64,000 nt of DNA from Clostridium weizhouense (GCF_019431045.1 NZ_JAHXPT010000007.1:124001-188000); one strand, 5' to 3'; counted from the stretch's first letter, positions 17,457 to 27,452 are shown. Translations and numbers: made by a program. The notes: generated from the sequence alone by a model not told the origin.

Positions 17457-17830
17457 AGAACCTCCTTTAGTAAAGTTAAATCATTTATTTATAAATTTAA
17501 TAATGTTAATTAACTAAGACATATTTAAAAATAATAAGACATATGGACTTGTTATTTTTTGGTTATGCCTTAGTTAGTATTGTTGAGGATTTTAAGTTAT
17601 TATTTTCTTTTATTTACTTAAAACATATAATTTTAAATAATTATTTATTAAGTATACTATATAAAAAAAAAGAGTTAAAGAAGAAAAGTTTCTTAATTAA
17701 CTCTTTAGAAATATTAAAAAATAATAGGTTATTATGCTTATATATTTTATTATTATTTTTTGAATGTGCATAAAAAGTAATTTGCTATTTCTTTTATAAG
17801 ATAAGGTTTTAGTTTAATAATTATTTAATA
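17457..17830. other. Intergenic region with terminator
   Basis: About 370 bp are very A/T-rich. A 76-codon open frame at 17543-17773 lacks a good ribosome site and spans a terminator hairpin, so I do not call it a gene. Confidence 0.5.
17669..17706. terminator. Hairpin terminator
   Basis: AAAGAGTTAA and TTAACTCTTT, with an internal AGAA/TTCT pairing, form a stem flanked by A's upstream. On the minus strand it is followed by a T-run, so it could stop ATPase-gene readthrough toward hydE. Confidence 0.7.
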
Positions 17831-20500
17831 TTAAGCAACATGTTTATTTGAACTTAAATTTCTATCAGTAGATGTTGAGCTATGATTATTTTTTTTATCG
17901 CTTATATCTCTAATAATTTTATATATTTGTATTATTAAGGTGGGAGCAAAAGCAAATAAATAAATATATATAACGTTTGAGCTACTAAGTGGAGTTACTT
18001 CAAATAAATTTTGTAAGTTTGGAATAAATAAAACAGCGTTTAATAGAACTAATCCAGTTATAAATGCAATCCAACTAAATTTATTATTAAATACACCTAA
18101 TGAGAAAATAGATTTTTTACCACGACAATTAAATCCATGAAATAATCTTGCCAAGCATAATGTAGCAAAGGCCATAGTACTAGCAGTTCCAACGGGACCA
18201 TCATATAACCCAATATGGAAAGAAACCATAGTAAAAATAGCTATTAATAAACCTTCAAGTAATATGCTTTTAATAAAGCTTTTAGTTAATATTGATTCAT
18301 TAACATCTCTAGGCTTATCACGTAAAACATCTTTTGTCGATTTTTCCATACCTATAGCAATAGCAGGTAAACTATCTGTTAATAAGTTTATAAATAATAA
18401 ATGAACAGCAGCAAATGGTATAGGTAAAGCCATTAATGATGAATATAAAACAGCAAGTATTCCTGAAGTATTTCCAGAAAGTAAAAATCTAATAGAATTT
18501 TTAATATTAGAATAAATATTTCTACCATTACTTATAGATTTAACTATTGTGGCAAAGTTATCATCAGTTAAAATCATTGATGCCGCATCTTTTGAAACTT
18601 CAGTTCCTGTTATACCCATTGCAATACCTATATTAGCTTGTTTTAATGCAGGTGCATCATTTACACCATCACCAGTCATAGCAACAATTTTATTTTTACT
18701 TTGCCATGCTTTGACTATTCTTATTTTATGTTCTGGTGATACTCTAGCGTATACTGAAATACTTTCTAATTTTTCAAGTAATTGTGAATCAGACATTTTA
18801 TCAAGTTCAAGCCCCTCAACAGCTATATCTCCATCTCTCAAAATACCTATTTCTTTAGCGATAGCAGAAGCAGTAATTTTATGATCACCTGTAATCATTA
18901 CAGGTTTTATTGAAGCTTTAATACAATCTCTAACAGCATCTTTAGATTCTTCTCTAGGTGGATCTATCATTGAAATCAAACCCATAAATGTGAAATCTTT
19001 TTCGTCATCTAAAGATAAATCTTTTTTAGCATTTAATTTTTTATAACCAAAAGCTAAGACTCTTAATCCATTAGAAGAAAGTTGATGATTTACTTCATTA
19101 ATTTTTTTCTTATCTTCATCAGTAAATGTTCTTATGCCATTAGAAGTTTCTATTTTTGAAGTTCTTTCTAATAATACATCGATAGCACCTTTAGTAATCA
19201 TAACATAATCATTATCTATGCTATGAAGTGTACTCATTAATTTTCTATCTGAGTCAAAAGGTATTTCACTTAATCTAGGGTAAGTATTTCTATAAGAAAT
19301 TTCATCAATATCATGATTATGTGCAAGATTAATTAAAGCAACTTCAGTTGGATCACCTAATTCATTACCATCTATAGATGTAGAATCATTACATAACACA
19401 GAACTATTTATAAGGAATTTAGTTAGTGAAGAAGTTAAATCAATATTATCAGATAAAATTAAATTTTCATCTACAAAAATACTTTTAACAGTCATCTTAT
19501 TTTGAGTTAAAGTTCCTGTTTTATCAGAACAAATCACAGAAACACATCCAAGACCTTCTACAGCCCTAAGTTTTTTTATTATTGCATGTTCCTTAGACAT
19601 TTTTTGCGTTCCTATAGCAAGAACAATAGTTACAATAGAACTTAAAGCTTCTGGAATAGCAGCAACAGCAAGAGCAACAGCAAACATTAAAGAATCTAAG
19701 ATTGTATTACCTCTATAAATATTTAAACCTAATACAACAGCACAAATTATTATTACTCCTATAGCCAGTTTTTTAGAAAAATCATCTAATGAAACTTGAA
19801 GAGGAGTCTTTTTTTCTTGAGTTTCTTCCATTAAAGTAGCAATTTTACCTAATTCACTATTCATTCCTGTGTTGGTTACAAGTATAGTAGCTCTACCATA
19901 AGTAACTAAAGAACTTGAAAAAACCATATTTTTTTGATCACCTAAAGCTACTTCATCTTTATTAATAGTTTCAGTATGTTTATCTACACTTTCAGACTCA
20001 CCAGTTAGAGAACTTTCATTAACTTTTAATGAAAAATTCTCCAAAATTCTACCATCTGCAACTATAAGATCACCGGCTTCTAATAGAAGAATATCTCCAG
20101 GAACTACATCTTTAGATGGAACTTCAATTTTAGTTGAATTTCTGATTACTTTAGCTGTAGGTGAGGAGAGTGCTTTTAAGCTATTTAAAGATTGTTCAGC
20201 TTTTACATATTGAACAGTACCTAAAATAGCATTCATAATTATAACTACTAAGATTACTAAGGTACTTTCTATATTTCCAGTAGCCATAGAAATAATAGCA
20301 GCTGCTATTAAAATAACTACTAATAAGTCTTTAAACTGATCTAAAAATACGGAATAAATACTTTTTTTCTTTTTTTCAGTTAAAATATTTTCACCGTATT
20401 TTTTTAATTGCTCTTTGACTTGAGAATCTGTAAGTCCATTTAAGGTTACATTAAAATCTTTTAGACTATCTTCACAGCTCTTACAAAAATATTTCTTCAT
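17831..20500 (-). CDS. P-type (P2-like) cation-exporting ATPase, probable Mn2+ exporter
   Basis: This 889-residue membrane pump has the N-terminal cation-ATPase segment, AAIPEALSS in M4 (near residue 285), the phosphorylation motif SDKTGTLTQNK near residue 325, the nucleotide-binding MITKGA, the hinge MTGDGVNDAPALKQANIGIAMG near 615, and C-terminal membrane helices. Sequence alone would suggest a Ca2+-ATPase. The yybP-ykoY-type leader upstream suggests Mn2+ export, as for other ATPases under this riboswitch. The last 35 residues form a polar tail. It is monocistronic. Confidence 0.88.
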   Translation of the reverse strand: MKKYFCKSCEDSLKDFNVTLNGLTDSQVKEQLKKYGENILTEKKKKSIYSVFLDQFKDLLVVILIAAAIISMATGNIESTLVILVVIIMNAILGTVQYVKAEQSLNSLKALSSPTAKVIRNSTKIEVPSKDVVPGDILLLEAGDLIVADGRILENFSLKVNESSLTGESESVDKHTETINKDEVALGDQKNMVFSSSLVTYGRATILVTNTGMNSELGKIATLMEETQEKKTPLQVSLDDFSKKLAIGVIIICAVVLGLNIYRGNTILDSLMFAVALAVAAIPEALSSIVTIVLAIGTQKMSKEHAIIKKLRAVEGLGCVSVICSDKTGTLTQNKMTVKSIFVDENLILSDNIDLTSSLTKFLINSSVLCNDSTSIDGNELGDPTEVALINLAHNHDIDEISYRNTYPRLSEIPFDSDRKLMSTLHSIDNDYVMITKGAIDVLLERTSKIETSNGIRTFTDEDKKKINEVNHQLSSNGLRVLAFGYKKLNAKKDLSLDDEKDFTFMGLISMIDPPREESKDAVRDCIKASIKPVMITGDHKITASAIAKEIGILRDGDIAVEGLELDKMSDSQLLEKLESISVYARVSPEHKIRIVKAWQSKNKIVAMTGDGVNDAPALKQANIGIAMGITGTEVSKDAASMILTDDNFATIVKSISNGRNIYSNIKNSIRFLLSGNTSGILAVLYSSLMALPIPFAAVHLLFINLLTDSLPAIAIGMEKSTKDVLRDKPRDVNESILTKSFIKSILLEGLLIAIFTMVSFHIGLYDGPVGTASTMAFATLCLARLFHGFNCRGKKSIFSLGVFNNKFSWIAFITGLVLLNAVLFIPNLQNLFEVTPLSSSNVIYIYLFAFAPTLIIQIYKIIRDISDKKNNHSSTSTDRNLSSNKHVA

Positions 20501-20761
20501 ATAATATAATCTCCTTTTAAATTAATTAGCAATTAACCAAAAATATAATAAATATTATTATATTTTATATTTTGCTCAATTTTTTATTTGAAATGCTTAA
20601 AGAATAAAAAACAATTAAAACAGAATTTATAGTCATAGATTTTTTTATACATTGTTTTTGGAAAAGTATATTTGAAAATTTCTAAAACATATGTCTAAAT
20701 TAATTCTTAATATAATTTGTCCACAAAATTTGTTTTTTATAAATGTTATCTAAAGCAACAA

Positions 20762-20816
20762 AAAAGACTTTTAATATAACTTTAAAAAATTTTTTTAAAG
20801 TTATATTAAAAGTCTC
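20762..20816 (-). terminator. Riboswitch-controlled terminator
   Basis: On the minus strand AGACTTTTAATATAACTTT pairs with AAAGTTATATTAAAAGTCT and is followed by TTTTTTG. The 5' arm overlaps the 3' end of the yybP-ykoY aptamer (ACGAGACTTTT), which is the arrangement expected for metal-dependent antitermination. Confidence 0.88.
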
Positions 20817-20890
20817 GTTACCTAAAAGGTTATAACACCAGGTTATATTAACCGCGAATGTTGATGTTATATTTCAACTACTCCCTTTTA
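20806..20890 (-). promoter_or_regulatory. yybP-ykoY (manganese) riboswitch
   Basis: Read on the minus strand, the element begins AAAAGGGAGTAG. It contains ATCAACATTCGCGG and a variable hairpin, and ends AACGAGACTTTT. These are the conserved ends and core of the yybP-ykoY class, which senses Mn2+ and controls exporters. It sits about 300 bp before the P-type ATPase start, followed by a terminator. Assignment is from memory of the motif. Confidence 0.82.
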
Positions 20891-21088
20891 ATTCAATATT
20901 AATTTATTTAAATTAAATATATTCTAAATTTAAAACTTTGTCAATTAAATTTATATTAAATATGTATAATATAGAGAACTTGTAAAAATTAATAATAACA
21001 AGTTATTTATATTAATAACTAGTAATTAATATGAAATTTTAGTTATAATGTAATTAAAGATATTATTTCAAAGAAGGGATTAATTATT

Positions 21089-21781
21089 ATGTTCACATCA
21101 ATTAAGACACCTAGGGTTTACGATCAGGTTATAGAACAAATAAAAAGTAAAATAAAAAGTGGTGAAATAAAAAAAGGAGATAAACTTCCATCAGAAAGAG
21201 AAATGGCAGAATTACTTTCAGTATCACGTACATCTGTAAGAGAGGCCATAAAGGCATTAGAAGTAATAGGACTTATAGAAAGTAGACAGGGAGCCGGGAA
21301 TTATATAAGAACGAATTTTAATAATTCACTTTTTGAACCTCTTTCAGTTATGTTTATGCTTCAAGAAAGTTCCCTTGAAGAAATGTATGATTTAAGAAAA
21401 ACATTAGAATTGGAATGTGCAAGATTAGCAGCTGAAAATATAAAAGATGCAGAGATAGAGCATTTAAGTGCTATATTAGATAGAATGTATGAATCTTTAA
21501 CTGAAGAACAAAGTCTTGAACTAGATATTAAATTTCATTATGTAATAGCAAAAGCATCAAGAAATGTTTTATTAATTAATATACTTGAAGTGATATCTCA
21601 GCTTATGGATGAATTTATAAAAACCTCAAGAATGCAAATTCTTCATGAAGGAAAGAATAGAGAAAAATTATTGTCAACACATGAAAATATAGTTAAAGCA
21701 TTAAAACTTAATGATAAAGAAAAGGTTTCTGAAGCTATGTATGAACATTTCGATTTAATATGGAAAGCATATGGCTATTAA
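21089..21781 (+). CDS. FadR/LldR-type GntR-family regulator
   Basis: This 230-residue DNA-binding regulator has a GntR winged helix in residues 1-75 (KLPSEREMAELLSVSRTSVREAIKALEVIGLIESRQGAGNYI). A FadR-type FCD ligand domain follows, with the metal-site residues in ELDIKFHYVIAKAS, STHENIV and MYEHFDLIW. Its position before a lactate permease and lactate dehydrogenase operon suggests it senses lactate, like LldR/LctA. A terminator separates it from that operon, so the two are transcribed apart. Confidence 0.9.
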   Translation: MFTSIKTPRVYDQVIEQIKSKIKSGEIKKGDKLPSEREMAELLSVSRTSVREAIKALEVIGLIESRQGAGNYIRTNFNNSLFEPLSVMFMLQESSLEEMYDLRKTLELECARLAAENIKDAEIEHLSAILDRMYESLTEEQSLELDIKFHYVIAKASRNVLLINILEVISQLMDEFIKTSRMQILHEGKNREKLLSTHENIVKALKLNDKEKVSEAMYEHFDLIWKAYGY

Positions 21782-21816
21782 AATCATTAAAAAATTAAGG
21801 GAGAAGACATATAATA

Positions 21817-21834
21817 TTGTTAATAAAATATCAA
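21817..21834 (+). promoter_or_regulatory. Rex-like site (weak)
   Basis: TTGTTA-N6-TATCAA differs from the palindrome TTGTTA-N6-TAACAA by one base. It lies between the regulator and the lactate operon. Confidence 0.35.
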
Positions 21835-21840
21835 TAAAGT

Positions 21841-21880
21841 ATACCTATAAAATTAAAAATATAATTTTATAGGTATTTTT
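21841..21880 (+). terminator. Terminator after the GntR-family regulator
   Basis: ATACCTATAAAATT and AATTTTATAGGTAT form a 14-bp perfect stem followed by TTTTTAT. Confidence 0.88.
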
Positions 21881-21995
21881 ATATACAAATAACTTTATTA
21901 TTTAACGTATTCTAAGTTTGAAATTTATAGGAATAAACTTAGAATTATGTATGATATTGTAATATTATATTTATAAAAAATTATGTAAATGTTTT

Positions 21996-22013
21996 CTGTT
22001 AATATAATAACAA
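21996..22013 (+). promoter_or_regulatory. Candidate Rex operator of the lactate operon
   Basis: CTGTTA-N6-TAACAA has one arm mismatch to TTGTTA-N6-TAACAA, the sequence found perfectly twice before crt. It lies 98 bp upstream of the permease start. Confidence 0.5.
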
Positions 22014-22056
22014 TTATTTACATGGTAAAAATTAAGAGTTATAATGAAGCTGTAAA

Positions 22057-22095
22057 TGGTATTACCAATTTATAATTGGTATGATATATTACCAA
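22057..22095 (+). promoter_or_regulatory. Candidate FadR/LldR operator array
   Basis: Four alternating half-sites are present: TGGTATTACCA (22057-22067, palindrome), then ATTGGTA (22075-22081) forming a second inverted pair with TACCAAT (22063-22069), then ACCAA (22091-22095). GGTnnnACC-like palindromes are typical of FadR-subfamily operators. Confidence 0.6.
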
Positions 22096-22110
22096 AATGG
22101 AGGGATAAAT

Positions 22111-23634
22111 GTGTACATGTTATTTTTTCTAGCTTGTATTCCTATTATCTGTCTTATGATATCGCTTGGAAAACTTAAAATACCAGGTCATAAGGCATGC
22201 CCGGTTGCTTTTTTGATAACAGTATTACTAGCAATATTCGTTTGGAAAATGAATATTACAGATACCTTAACTGCAAGTTTAGAAGGTTTAGCACTAGCTA
22301 TATGGCCAATAATACTTGTAATTATAGCAGCAGTTTTTACTTATAATTTATCAATTCATACAGGAAGTATGGAAATTATAAAAAGGATGATGATAGGGGT
22401 AACAACAGATAAAAGAATTTTGGTCTTAATATTAGCATGGGGATTTGGAGGATTTCTAGAAGCAATTGCAGGATTTGGAACTGCTGTTGCAATACCAGCT
22501 AGTATTTTAGCAGTATTAGGATTTGAACCAGTATTTGCAGCAATCATATGTTTAATAGCTAATACTACACCGACAGCATTTGGAGCTATAGGTTTACCTA
22601 TAATTACTTTATCACAAGTAACAGGATTAGACATACATCAATTATCTTATGCAATAACAATCCAATTGGCACTAATGATTATACTTATTCCATTTATATT
22701 AGTTGCTTTAACAGGAAGGAGCATAAAAGCTATAAAAGGAGTTTTTGGAATTACATTAGCTTCTGGATTATCTTTTGCAATACCACAAGTATTTGTAGCA
22801 AAATTTATAGGAGCCGAATTACCAGCTGTAATAGGTTCAGTAGTTTCAATGGCAGTAACTATTTTTATAGCTAAAAAGTTCTACAATAGTCCTACTCAAG
22901 AAGAAAATATAGAAAATAAGGTTTCATTTAAAGAAGGCTTTATGGCCTGGTTACCATTTATATTAGTATTCTTATTAGTAATGATATGTTCTCCTTTGTT
23001 TAAAGGAATATATGAACCATTATCACAAATAAAGACCTTAGTGCAAATTTATAGTGGAGAAGGAGGAAAGCCTTATATTTTCTCTTGGATTGTAACTCCA
23101 GGTATATTAATAATAATTGCAACTTACATTGGAGGACTAATACAAGGGTGCAAATTCAAAGAGATTACAATAATTTTATTAAATACAACGAAGCAAATGA
23201 TTAAATCAGCTATAACAATAGTTTCAATTGTAGCTTTAGCAAAAGTTATGGGATATAGTGGGATGATTAAATCAATAGCGAGTGTTTTAGTTATTGTAAC
23301 TGGAGGATTTTATCCACTAATTTCACCTATAATAGGAGCACTTGGTACATTTATAACGGGAAGTGATACGTCAGCAAATGTTTTATTTGGAGAATTACAG
23401 GTACAAGCTGCAAATGCAATAGGAGCAAATCCATATTGGATTGCAGGTGGTAATGTAATGGGAGCTACCGCAGGAAAGATGATTTCTCCACAAAGTATAG
23501 CAGTTGCAACTGCAGCTACTAATCTTGTTGGAAATGAGGGGAAAATATTAAATTCAACTTTAAAAGTTTGTCTATTTTACATTGTGTTATCAGGATTAAT
23601 AGTATTTTTCTGTGGCCCAATATTTGGATTTTAA
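22111..23634 (+). CDS. L-lactate permease (LctP family), copy 1
   Basis: This 507-residue membrane protein with about 12-14 hydrophobic segments imports lactate with protons. Family segments WGFGGFLEAIAGFGTAVAIPAS and GSDTSANVLFGELQ are intact. The GTG at 22111 is chosen because GGAGGG lies 6 nt before it and the paralogue at 27639 starts at the equivalent residue; the earlier ATG at 22081 overlaps the operator array. It heads an operon with EtfB, EtfA and the dehydrogenase, so it probably feeds that enzyme. Confidence 0.93.
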   Translation: MYMLFFLACIPIICLMISLGKLKIPGHKACPVAFLITVLLAIFVWKMNITDTLTASLEGLALAIWPIILVIIAAVFTYNLSIHTGSMEIIKRMMIGVTTDKRILVLILAWGFGGFLEAIAGFGTAVAIPASILAVLGFEPVFAAIICLIANTTPTAFGAIGLPIITLSQVTGLDIHQLSYAITIQLALMIILIPFILVALTGRSIKAIKGVFGITLASGLSFAIPQVFVAKFIGAELPAVIGSVVSMAVTIFIAKKFYNSPTQEENIENKVSFKEGFMAWLPFILVFLLVMICSPLFKGIYEPLSQIKTLVQIYSGEGGKPYIFSWIVTPGILIIIATYIGGLIQGCKFKEITIILLNTTKQMIKSAITIVSIVALAKVMGYSGMIKSIASVLVIVTGGFYPLISPIIGALGTFITGSDTSANVLFGELQVQAANAIGANPYWIAGGNVMGATAGKMISPQSIAVATAATNLVGNEGKILNSTLKVCLFYIVLSGLIVFFCGPIFGF

Positions 23635-23659
23635 AATATAGTTTTTAGGAGGTATTTTT

Positions 23660-24448
23660 ATGAATATTTTAGTTTGTATTAAACAAGTACCAGGAACTTC
23701 TAAAGTAGAAGTCGATGAAGTTACAGGAGTATTAAAAAGAGATGGAATTGATTCAAAAATGAATCCTTATGATTTATATGCACTTGAAACAGCACTTAGA
23801 ATTAAAGAAAGTAAAGGTGGAAGTGTCAAAGTATTAAGTATGGGACCTAATCAAGCTCTTAGCGTAATTAAAGAAGCTTATATGATGGGAGCAGATGATG
23901 GAACTTTATTATCTGATAGAAGATTTGGTGGTGCAGATGTTTTAGCCACTTCATATACAATATCACAAGGTGTAAGGAGTATGGGAGATTTTGAACTTAT
24001 AATTTGTGGAAAACAAACAACTGATGGAGATACTGCTCAAGTAGGACCTGAAATGGCTGAATATTTAAATATTCCTCATGTGGCAAATGTAGAAAAAATA
24101 ATAGAAATAAAAGATCACTCAATTGTAGTTGAAATGGATATGCCGGAAACTTTAGAAGTTGTAGAAATAGCTTATCCTTGCTTAATAACTGTAGATAAAG
24201 GAATATTCGAACCAAGATTACCATCTTATAAGAAAAAGGTTGCAACAAAGGATAAAGATATTGCAGTTATAAATTTAGATAATTTTGAAGATAAAAACGA
24301 AAAGAAATATGGATTAAATGGTTCACCTACGCAAGTTGAAAGGATATTCCCACCAGAAGTTAATACTGACAGAGAGATGTGGATAGGTTCTTCAAATGAG
24401 TTAAGTGAAAAAATAAATAATAAATTAAGAGAATTAAAATTCGTATAA
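23660..24448 (+). CDS. etfB: Electron transfer flavoprotein beta subunit (lactate module)
   Basis: This 262-residue cytosolic subunit is the LctB-type partner in flavin-based lactate oxidation. It shows the EtfB N-terminus [13 protein letters not shown] and the nucleotide-binding [21 protein letters not shown] near residue 115. It lies 25 bp after the permease with AGGAGGT upstream. It is clearly paralogous to the EtfB at 40503-41285 in the butyryl-CoA operon. In Acetobacterium the homologous complex oxidises lactate with NAD+ while consuming reduced ferredoxin. Confidence 0.93.
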   Translation: MNILVCIKQVPGTSKVEVDEVTGVLKRDGIDSKMNPYDLYALETALRIKESKGGSVKVLSMGPNQALSVIKEAYMMGADDGTLLSDRRFGGADVLATSYTISQGVRSMGDFELIICGKQTTDGDTAQVGPEMAEYLNIPHVANVEKIIEIKDHSIVVEMDMPETLEVVEIAYPCLITVDKGIFEPRLPSYKKKVATKDKDIAVINLDNFEDKNEKKYGLNGSPTQVERIFPPEVNTDREMWIGSSNELSEKINNKLRELKFV

Positions 24449-24566
24449 GTTTTAATTTAAAATGAGTAATTTATTAATATAAAAGGTTTGGATAATAGAT
24501 ATTTGGTTTAGATATGTATAAATAATTTTAAAAAGGTTAAAGGATTTTTTTAAGGGGGAAGAAGTT

Positions 24567-25757
24567 ATGGCAAAGTTAGTTGTAAATCAAGAAAAAATAA
24601 CTAATCAAGAAGAGCTAATTAAAATATGCCCATTTGGTGCTCTTGAAATAAATAATGGAAAAGTTGAAATAAATGGAGCATGTAAAATGTGCAAACTTTG
24701 TGTTAAAAAAGGACCAAAGGGTGCAGTTGAATATGTAGAGGATGAAGTTAAACAAATTGATAAAAGTCTTTGGAAGGGAATTGCTGTATATGTTGATCAT
24801 GTAAATGGTAAAATTCATCCAGTCACTTATGAATTGATAGGTAAAGCAAGGGAATTAGCAGGAAAAATAAATCAACCTGTTTATTGTGTATTTATTGGCG
24901 ATAAAATAACTGATGAAGCAGAAGAATTATTACATTATGGTGTAAATAAAGTATTTGTATATGATAAAGAAAGCTTAAAAGACTTTAGAATAGAACCATA
25001 TGCTGCGGCATTTGAAGATTTTATTAATAATGTAAAACCTTCAGCAATATTAGTTGGAGCAACAACTATAGGTAGATCACTTGCGCCTAGAATTGCAGCT
25101 AGATTTAGAACAGGTCTTACAGCAGATTGCACAATTCTTGACATAAAAGAAAATACAGATTTAGTACAAATTAGACCAGCATTTGGTGGAAATATAATGG
25201 CTCAAATAGTTACTCCTAATTCTAGACCACAACTTGCAACTGTTAGATATAAAGTAATGACAGCTCCTGAAAGAACAAATGATATTAGTGGTGAGATAAT
25301 TCAATGTGATATTAAAGATGAAAAGCTTAAATCTGGCATTAATGTATTAGAAGTTAAAGCGAAAGATACAGAAGTTGGAATAAGTGATGCTGAAATAATT
25401 ATTGCAGCGGGCAGAGGTGTTAAATCAGAAAAAGATTTAGAGATGATAAAAGAATTGGCAAATTTGTTAGGCGGTGAATTTGCATGTACTAGACCTTTAA
25501 TTGAAGCAGGTTGGGTAGATGCTAAAAAACAAATAGGATTAAGTGGTAGAACTGTTAGACCAAGATTAATAATAACATGCGGAATTTCTGGAGCGGTACA
25601 ATTTTCAGCAGGTATGAATAATTCAGATTATATTTTTGCTATTAATAGTGATGAAAAAGCACCAATATTTAAGGTTGCACATTACGGTGTGGTAGGAAAT
25701 CTTTATGAAATAGTTCCACAAATTATAGAAAAAATAAAGATGAGCAAGGAGGCATAA
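24567..25757 (+). CDS. etfA: Electron transfer flavoprotein alpha subunit with N-terminal ferredoxin-like domain
   Basis: At 396 residues this protein is about 60 longer than the EtfA at 41308. The extra N-terminal part (residues 1-60) carries four cysteines in CPFGAL and CKMCKLC, enough for one [4Fe-4S] cluster. Next come the EtfA N-domain and the FAD domain ([27 protein letters not shown], about 325-350). This layout matches LctC of the bifurcating lactate dehydrogenase complex. The gap from etfB is 118 bp, and AAGGGGG precedes the ATG. Confidence 0.93.
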   Translation: MAKLVVNQEKITNQEELIKICPFGALEINNGKVEINGACKMCKLCVKKGPKGAVEYVEDEVKQIDKSLWKGIAVYVDHVNGKIHPVTYELIGKARELAGKINQPVYCVFIGDKITDEAEELLHYGVNKVFVYDKESLKDFRIEPYAAAFEDFINNVKPSAILVGATTIGRSLAPRIAARFRTGLTADCTILDIKENTDLVQIRPAFGGNIMAQIVTPNSRPQLATVRYKVMTAPERTNDISGEIIQCDIKDEKLKSGINVLEVKAKDTEVGISDAEIIIAAGRGVKSEKDLEMIKELANLLGGEFACTRPLIEAGWVDAKKQIGLSGRTVRPRLIITCGISGAVQFSAGMNNSDYIFAINSDEKAPIFKVAHYGVVGNLYEIVPQIIEKIKMSKEA

Positions 25758-25761
25758 GGCT

Positions 25762-27165
25762 ATGACTTATAAAGATGTTGAAATTAAAGATTATGAATAT
25801 ATATTATCTATTGCAGAAAATGATAAAGAAAGAGTTTTCTTTGGGGATGAAATAAACGAAGATTATAGCCATGATGAATTAGGCGGAATAAAGAAAATGC
25901 CTGATATAGTAATTCAACCTATAAGTACAGAAGAAGTTTCAAAAGTAATGAAATATGCTTATGAAAATAGTATAGCAGTTACACCAAGAGGGTCTGGTAC
26001 AGGACTTGTTGGAGCAGCTGTTCCAATTAAAGGTGGAATAGTTATAGACCTTTGTAGAATGAATAAAATATTAGAGTTAGATGAAGAAAATCTTACTCTT
26101 ACATTAGAACCAGGTGTATTACTTATGGAGATAGGTAAATACGTTGAAGAATTTGATTTATTTTACCCACCAGATCCAGGAGAAAAATCTGCAACAATAG
26201 GTGGAAACATAAGTACTAATGCAGGCGGAATGAGAGCTGTTAAGTATGGTGTTACTAGAGACTATGTTAGAGGTCTTGAAGTAGTACTTCCAAATGGAGA
26301 AGTAGTACAATTAGGCGGAAAAGTAGTTAAGAATAGTTCAGGATATTCATTAAAAGATTTAATGGTAGGCTCAGAAGGAACATTAGGTATAGTAACAAAA
26401 GCTATATTAAGATTATTACCACTTCCTAAAAAGGCATTAAGTTTACTTATACCATTCCCAACTCTTGAAAATGCTATAGACACTGTACCAAAAATAATTA
26501 AATCTAAATCAATACCTACAGCAATAGAATTTATGCAAAGAGATGCTATATTAGCAGCAGAAGAATTTTTAGGTAAAAGTTTTCCAGATAAGTCTTCAGA
26601 TGCATATTTATTATTAACTTTTGATGGAAACTCTACAGAAGAGATTGAAAAAGCTTATGAAAATGTTGCGAAGATATGTTTAGATGCAGGTGCTATAGAT
26701 GTATTCATATCTGATACAGAAGAAAGACAAGAATCAATATGGTCTGCTAGAGGATGTTTCCTTGAAGCTATAAAGGCTTTAACTACTGAAATGGATGAAG
26801 TTGATGTAGTAGTACCTAGAAATAAAATAGGTGAATTTGTGAAATTTACTCATGAACTTGAGAAAAAATTTAATATTAGAATAAAGAGCTTTGGACATGC
26901 TGGAGACGGAAACTTGCATATTTATATCTTAAAAGATGATTTAAATGAAAGTGTATGGAAAGAAAAACTTGAATTAGTTATGAAAGATATGTATGACAGA
27001 TCAAAAGAATTAAAAGGACAAGTATCTGGAGAACATGGAATTGGATTTGCTAAAAAGCCATACTTAGAACAATCACTTTCAAGCGAAATATTCTCAGTAA
27101 TGAAGGGAATAAAATTAGCATTTGATCCTAAAAATTTATTAAACCCTGGAAAAGTATTTGAATAA
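25762..27165 (+). CDS. FAD-dependent lactate dehydrogenase (LctD/GlcD type)
   Basis: This 467-residue FAD-linked oxidase is the catalytic subunit of the lactate dehydrogenase-Etf complex. It has an N-terminal PCMH FAD-binding domain (about 45-225) with [14 protein letters not shown] and [21 protein letters not shown], and an oxidase C-domain with [12 protein letters not shown] and [11 protein letters not shown] near the end. It starts 4 bp after etfA, which implies translational coupling. A D- or L-lactate preference, or glycolate, cannot be decided. The terminator at 27181 ends the operon. Confidence 0.92.
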   Translation: MTYKDVEIKDYEYILSIAENDKERVFFGDEINEDYSHDELGGIKKMPDIVIQPISTEEVSKVMKYAYENSIAVTPRGSGTGLVGAAVPIKGGIVIDLCRMNKILELDEENLTLTLEPGVLLMEIGKYVEEFDLFYPPDPGEKSATIGGNISTNAGGMRAVKYGVTRDYVRGLEVVLPNGEVVQLGGKVVKNSSGYSLKDLMVGSEGTLGIVTKAILRLLPLPKKALSLLIPFPTLENAIDTVPKIIKSKSIPTAIEFMQRDAILAAEEFLGKSFPDKSSDAYLLLTFDGNSTEEIEKAYENVAKICLDAGAIDVFISDTEERQESIWSARGCFLEAIKALTTEMDEVDVVVPRNKIGEFVKFTHELEKKFNIRIKSFGHAGDGNLHIYILKDDLNESVWKEKLELVMKDMYDRSKELKGQVSGEHGIGFAKKPYLEQSLSSEIFSVMKGIKLAFDPKNLLNPGKVFE

Positions 27166-27180
27166 AATTAAATTTACAAT

Positions 27181-27232
27181 AAAAGAGTATCTTAAAATGA
27201 TTTTTTTAATTATTTTAAGATACTCTTTTTTT
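27181..27232 (+). terminator. Terminator of the lactate operon
   Basis: AAAAGAGTATCTTAAAAT and ATTTTAAGATACTCTTTTTT form a very strong stem with a T-tract. Confidence 0.92.
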
Positions 27233-27322
27233 AATGTCTAGAAAAGTATAGAATTTGAGAAGCTTGAAACCTTGATAAAATCTAAGTTTGTGGAGAGGTT
27301 TTTGAATTGCCAATGGACGATG

Positions 27323-27452
27323 GACAATTGACAATAAAGGAAGAACTCTTCTTAAGAATATTTCTAAAATATATTTGAAGAAAGCCAAAGGCTTTCAACC
27401 ATAATTGTGCATTGTCAACTGTCAATTTAAACGTGGTTTAGCTACTTTTGTT
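27323..27452. repeat. Dispersed structured intergenic repeat (copy A)
   Basis: Outer arms GACAATTGACAAT (27323-27335) and ATTGTCAACTGTC (27411-27423) enclose a small hairpin, GAAAGCC-AAA-GGCTTTC (27380-27396). The tail GTGGTTTAGCTACTTTTGTT recurs in degenerate form at 50290-50353. The element occupies much of the 473-bp gap before the second permease. Confidence 0.65.

Noticed and set aside
17543-17773. 76-codon open frame on the plus strand between hydE and the P-type ATPase gene
   Set aside because: It has no convincing ribosome site, a biased Leu/Lys composition typical of A/T-rich non-coding DNA, and a terminator hairpin inside it.
22081-22110. Upstream ATG for the first lactate permease
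   Set aside because: It lies within the operator half-sites, lacks a ribosome site, and adds residues absent from the paralogue at 27639.
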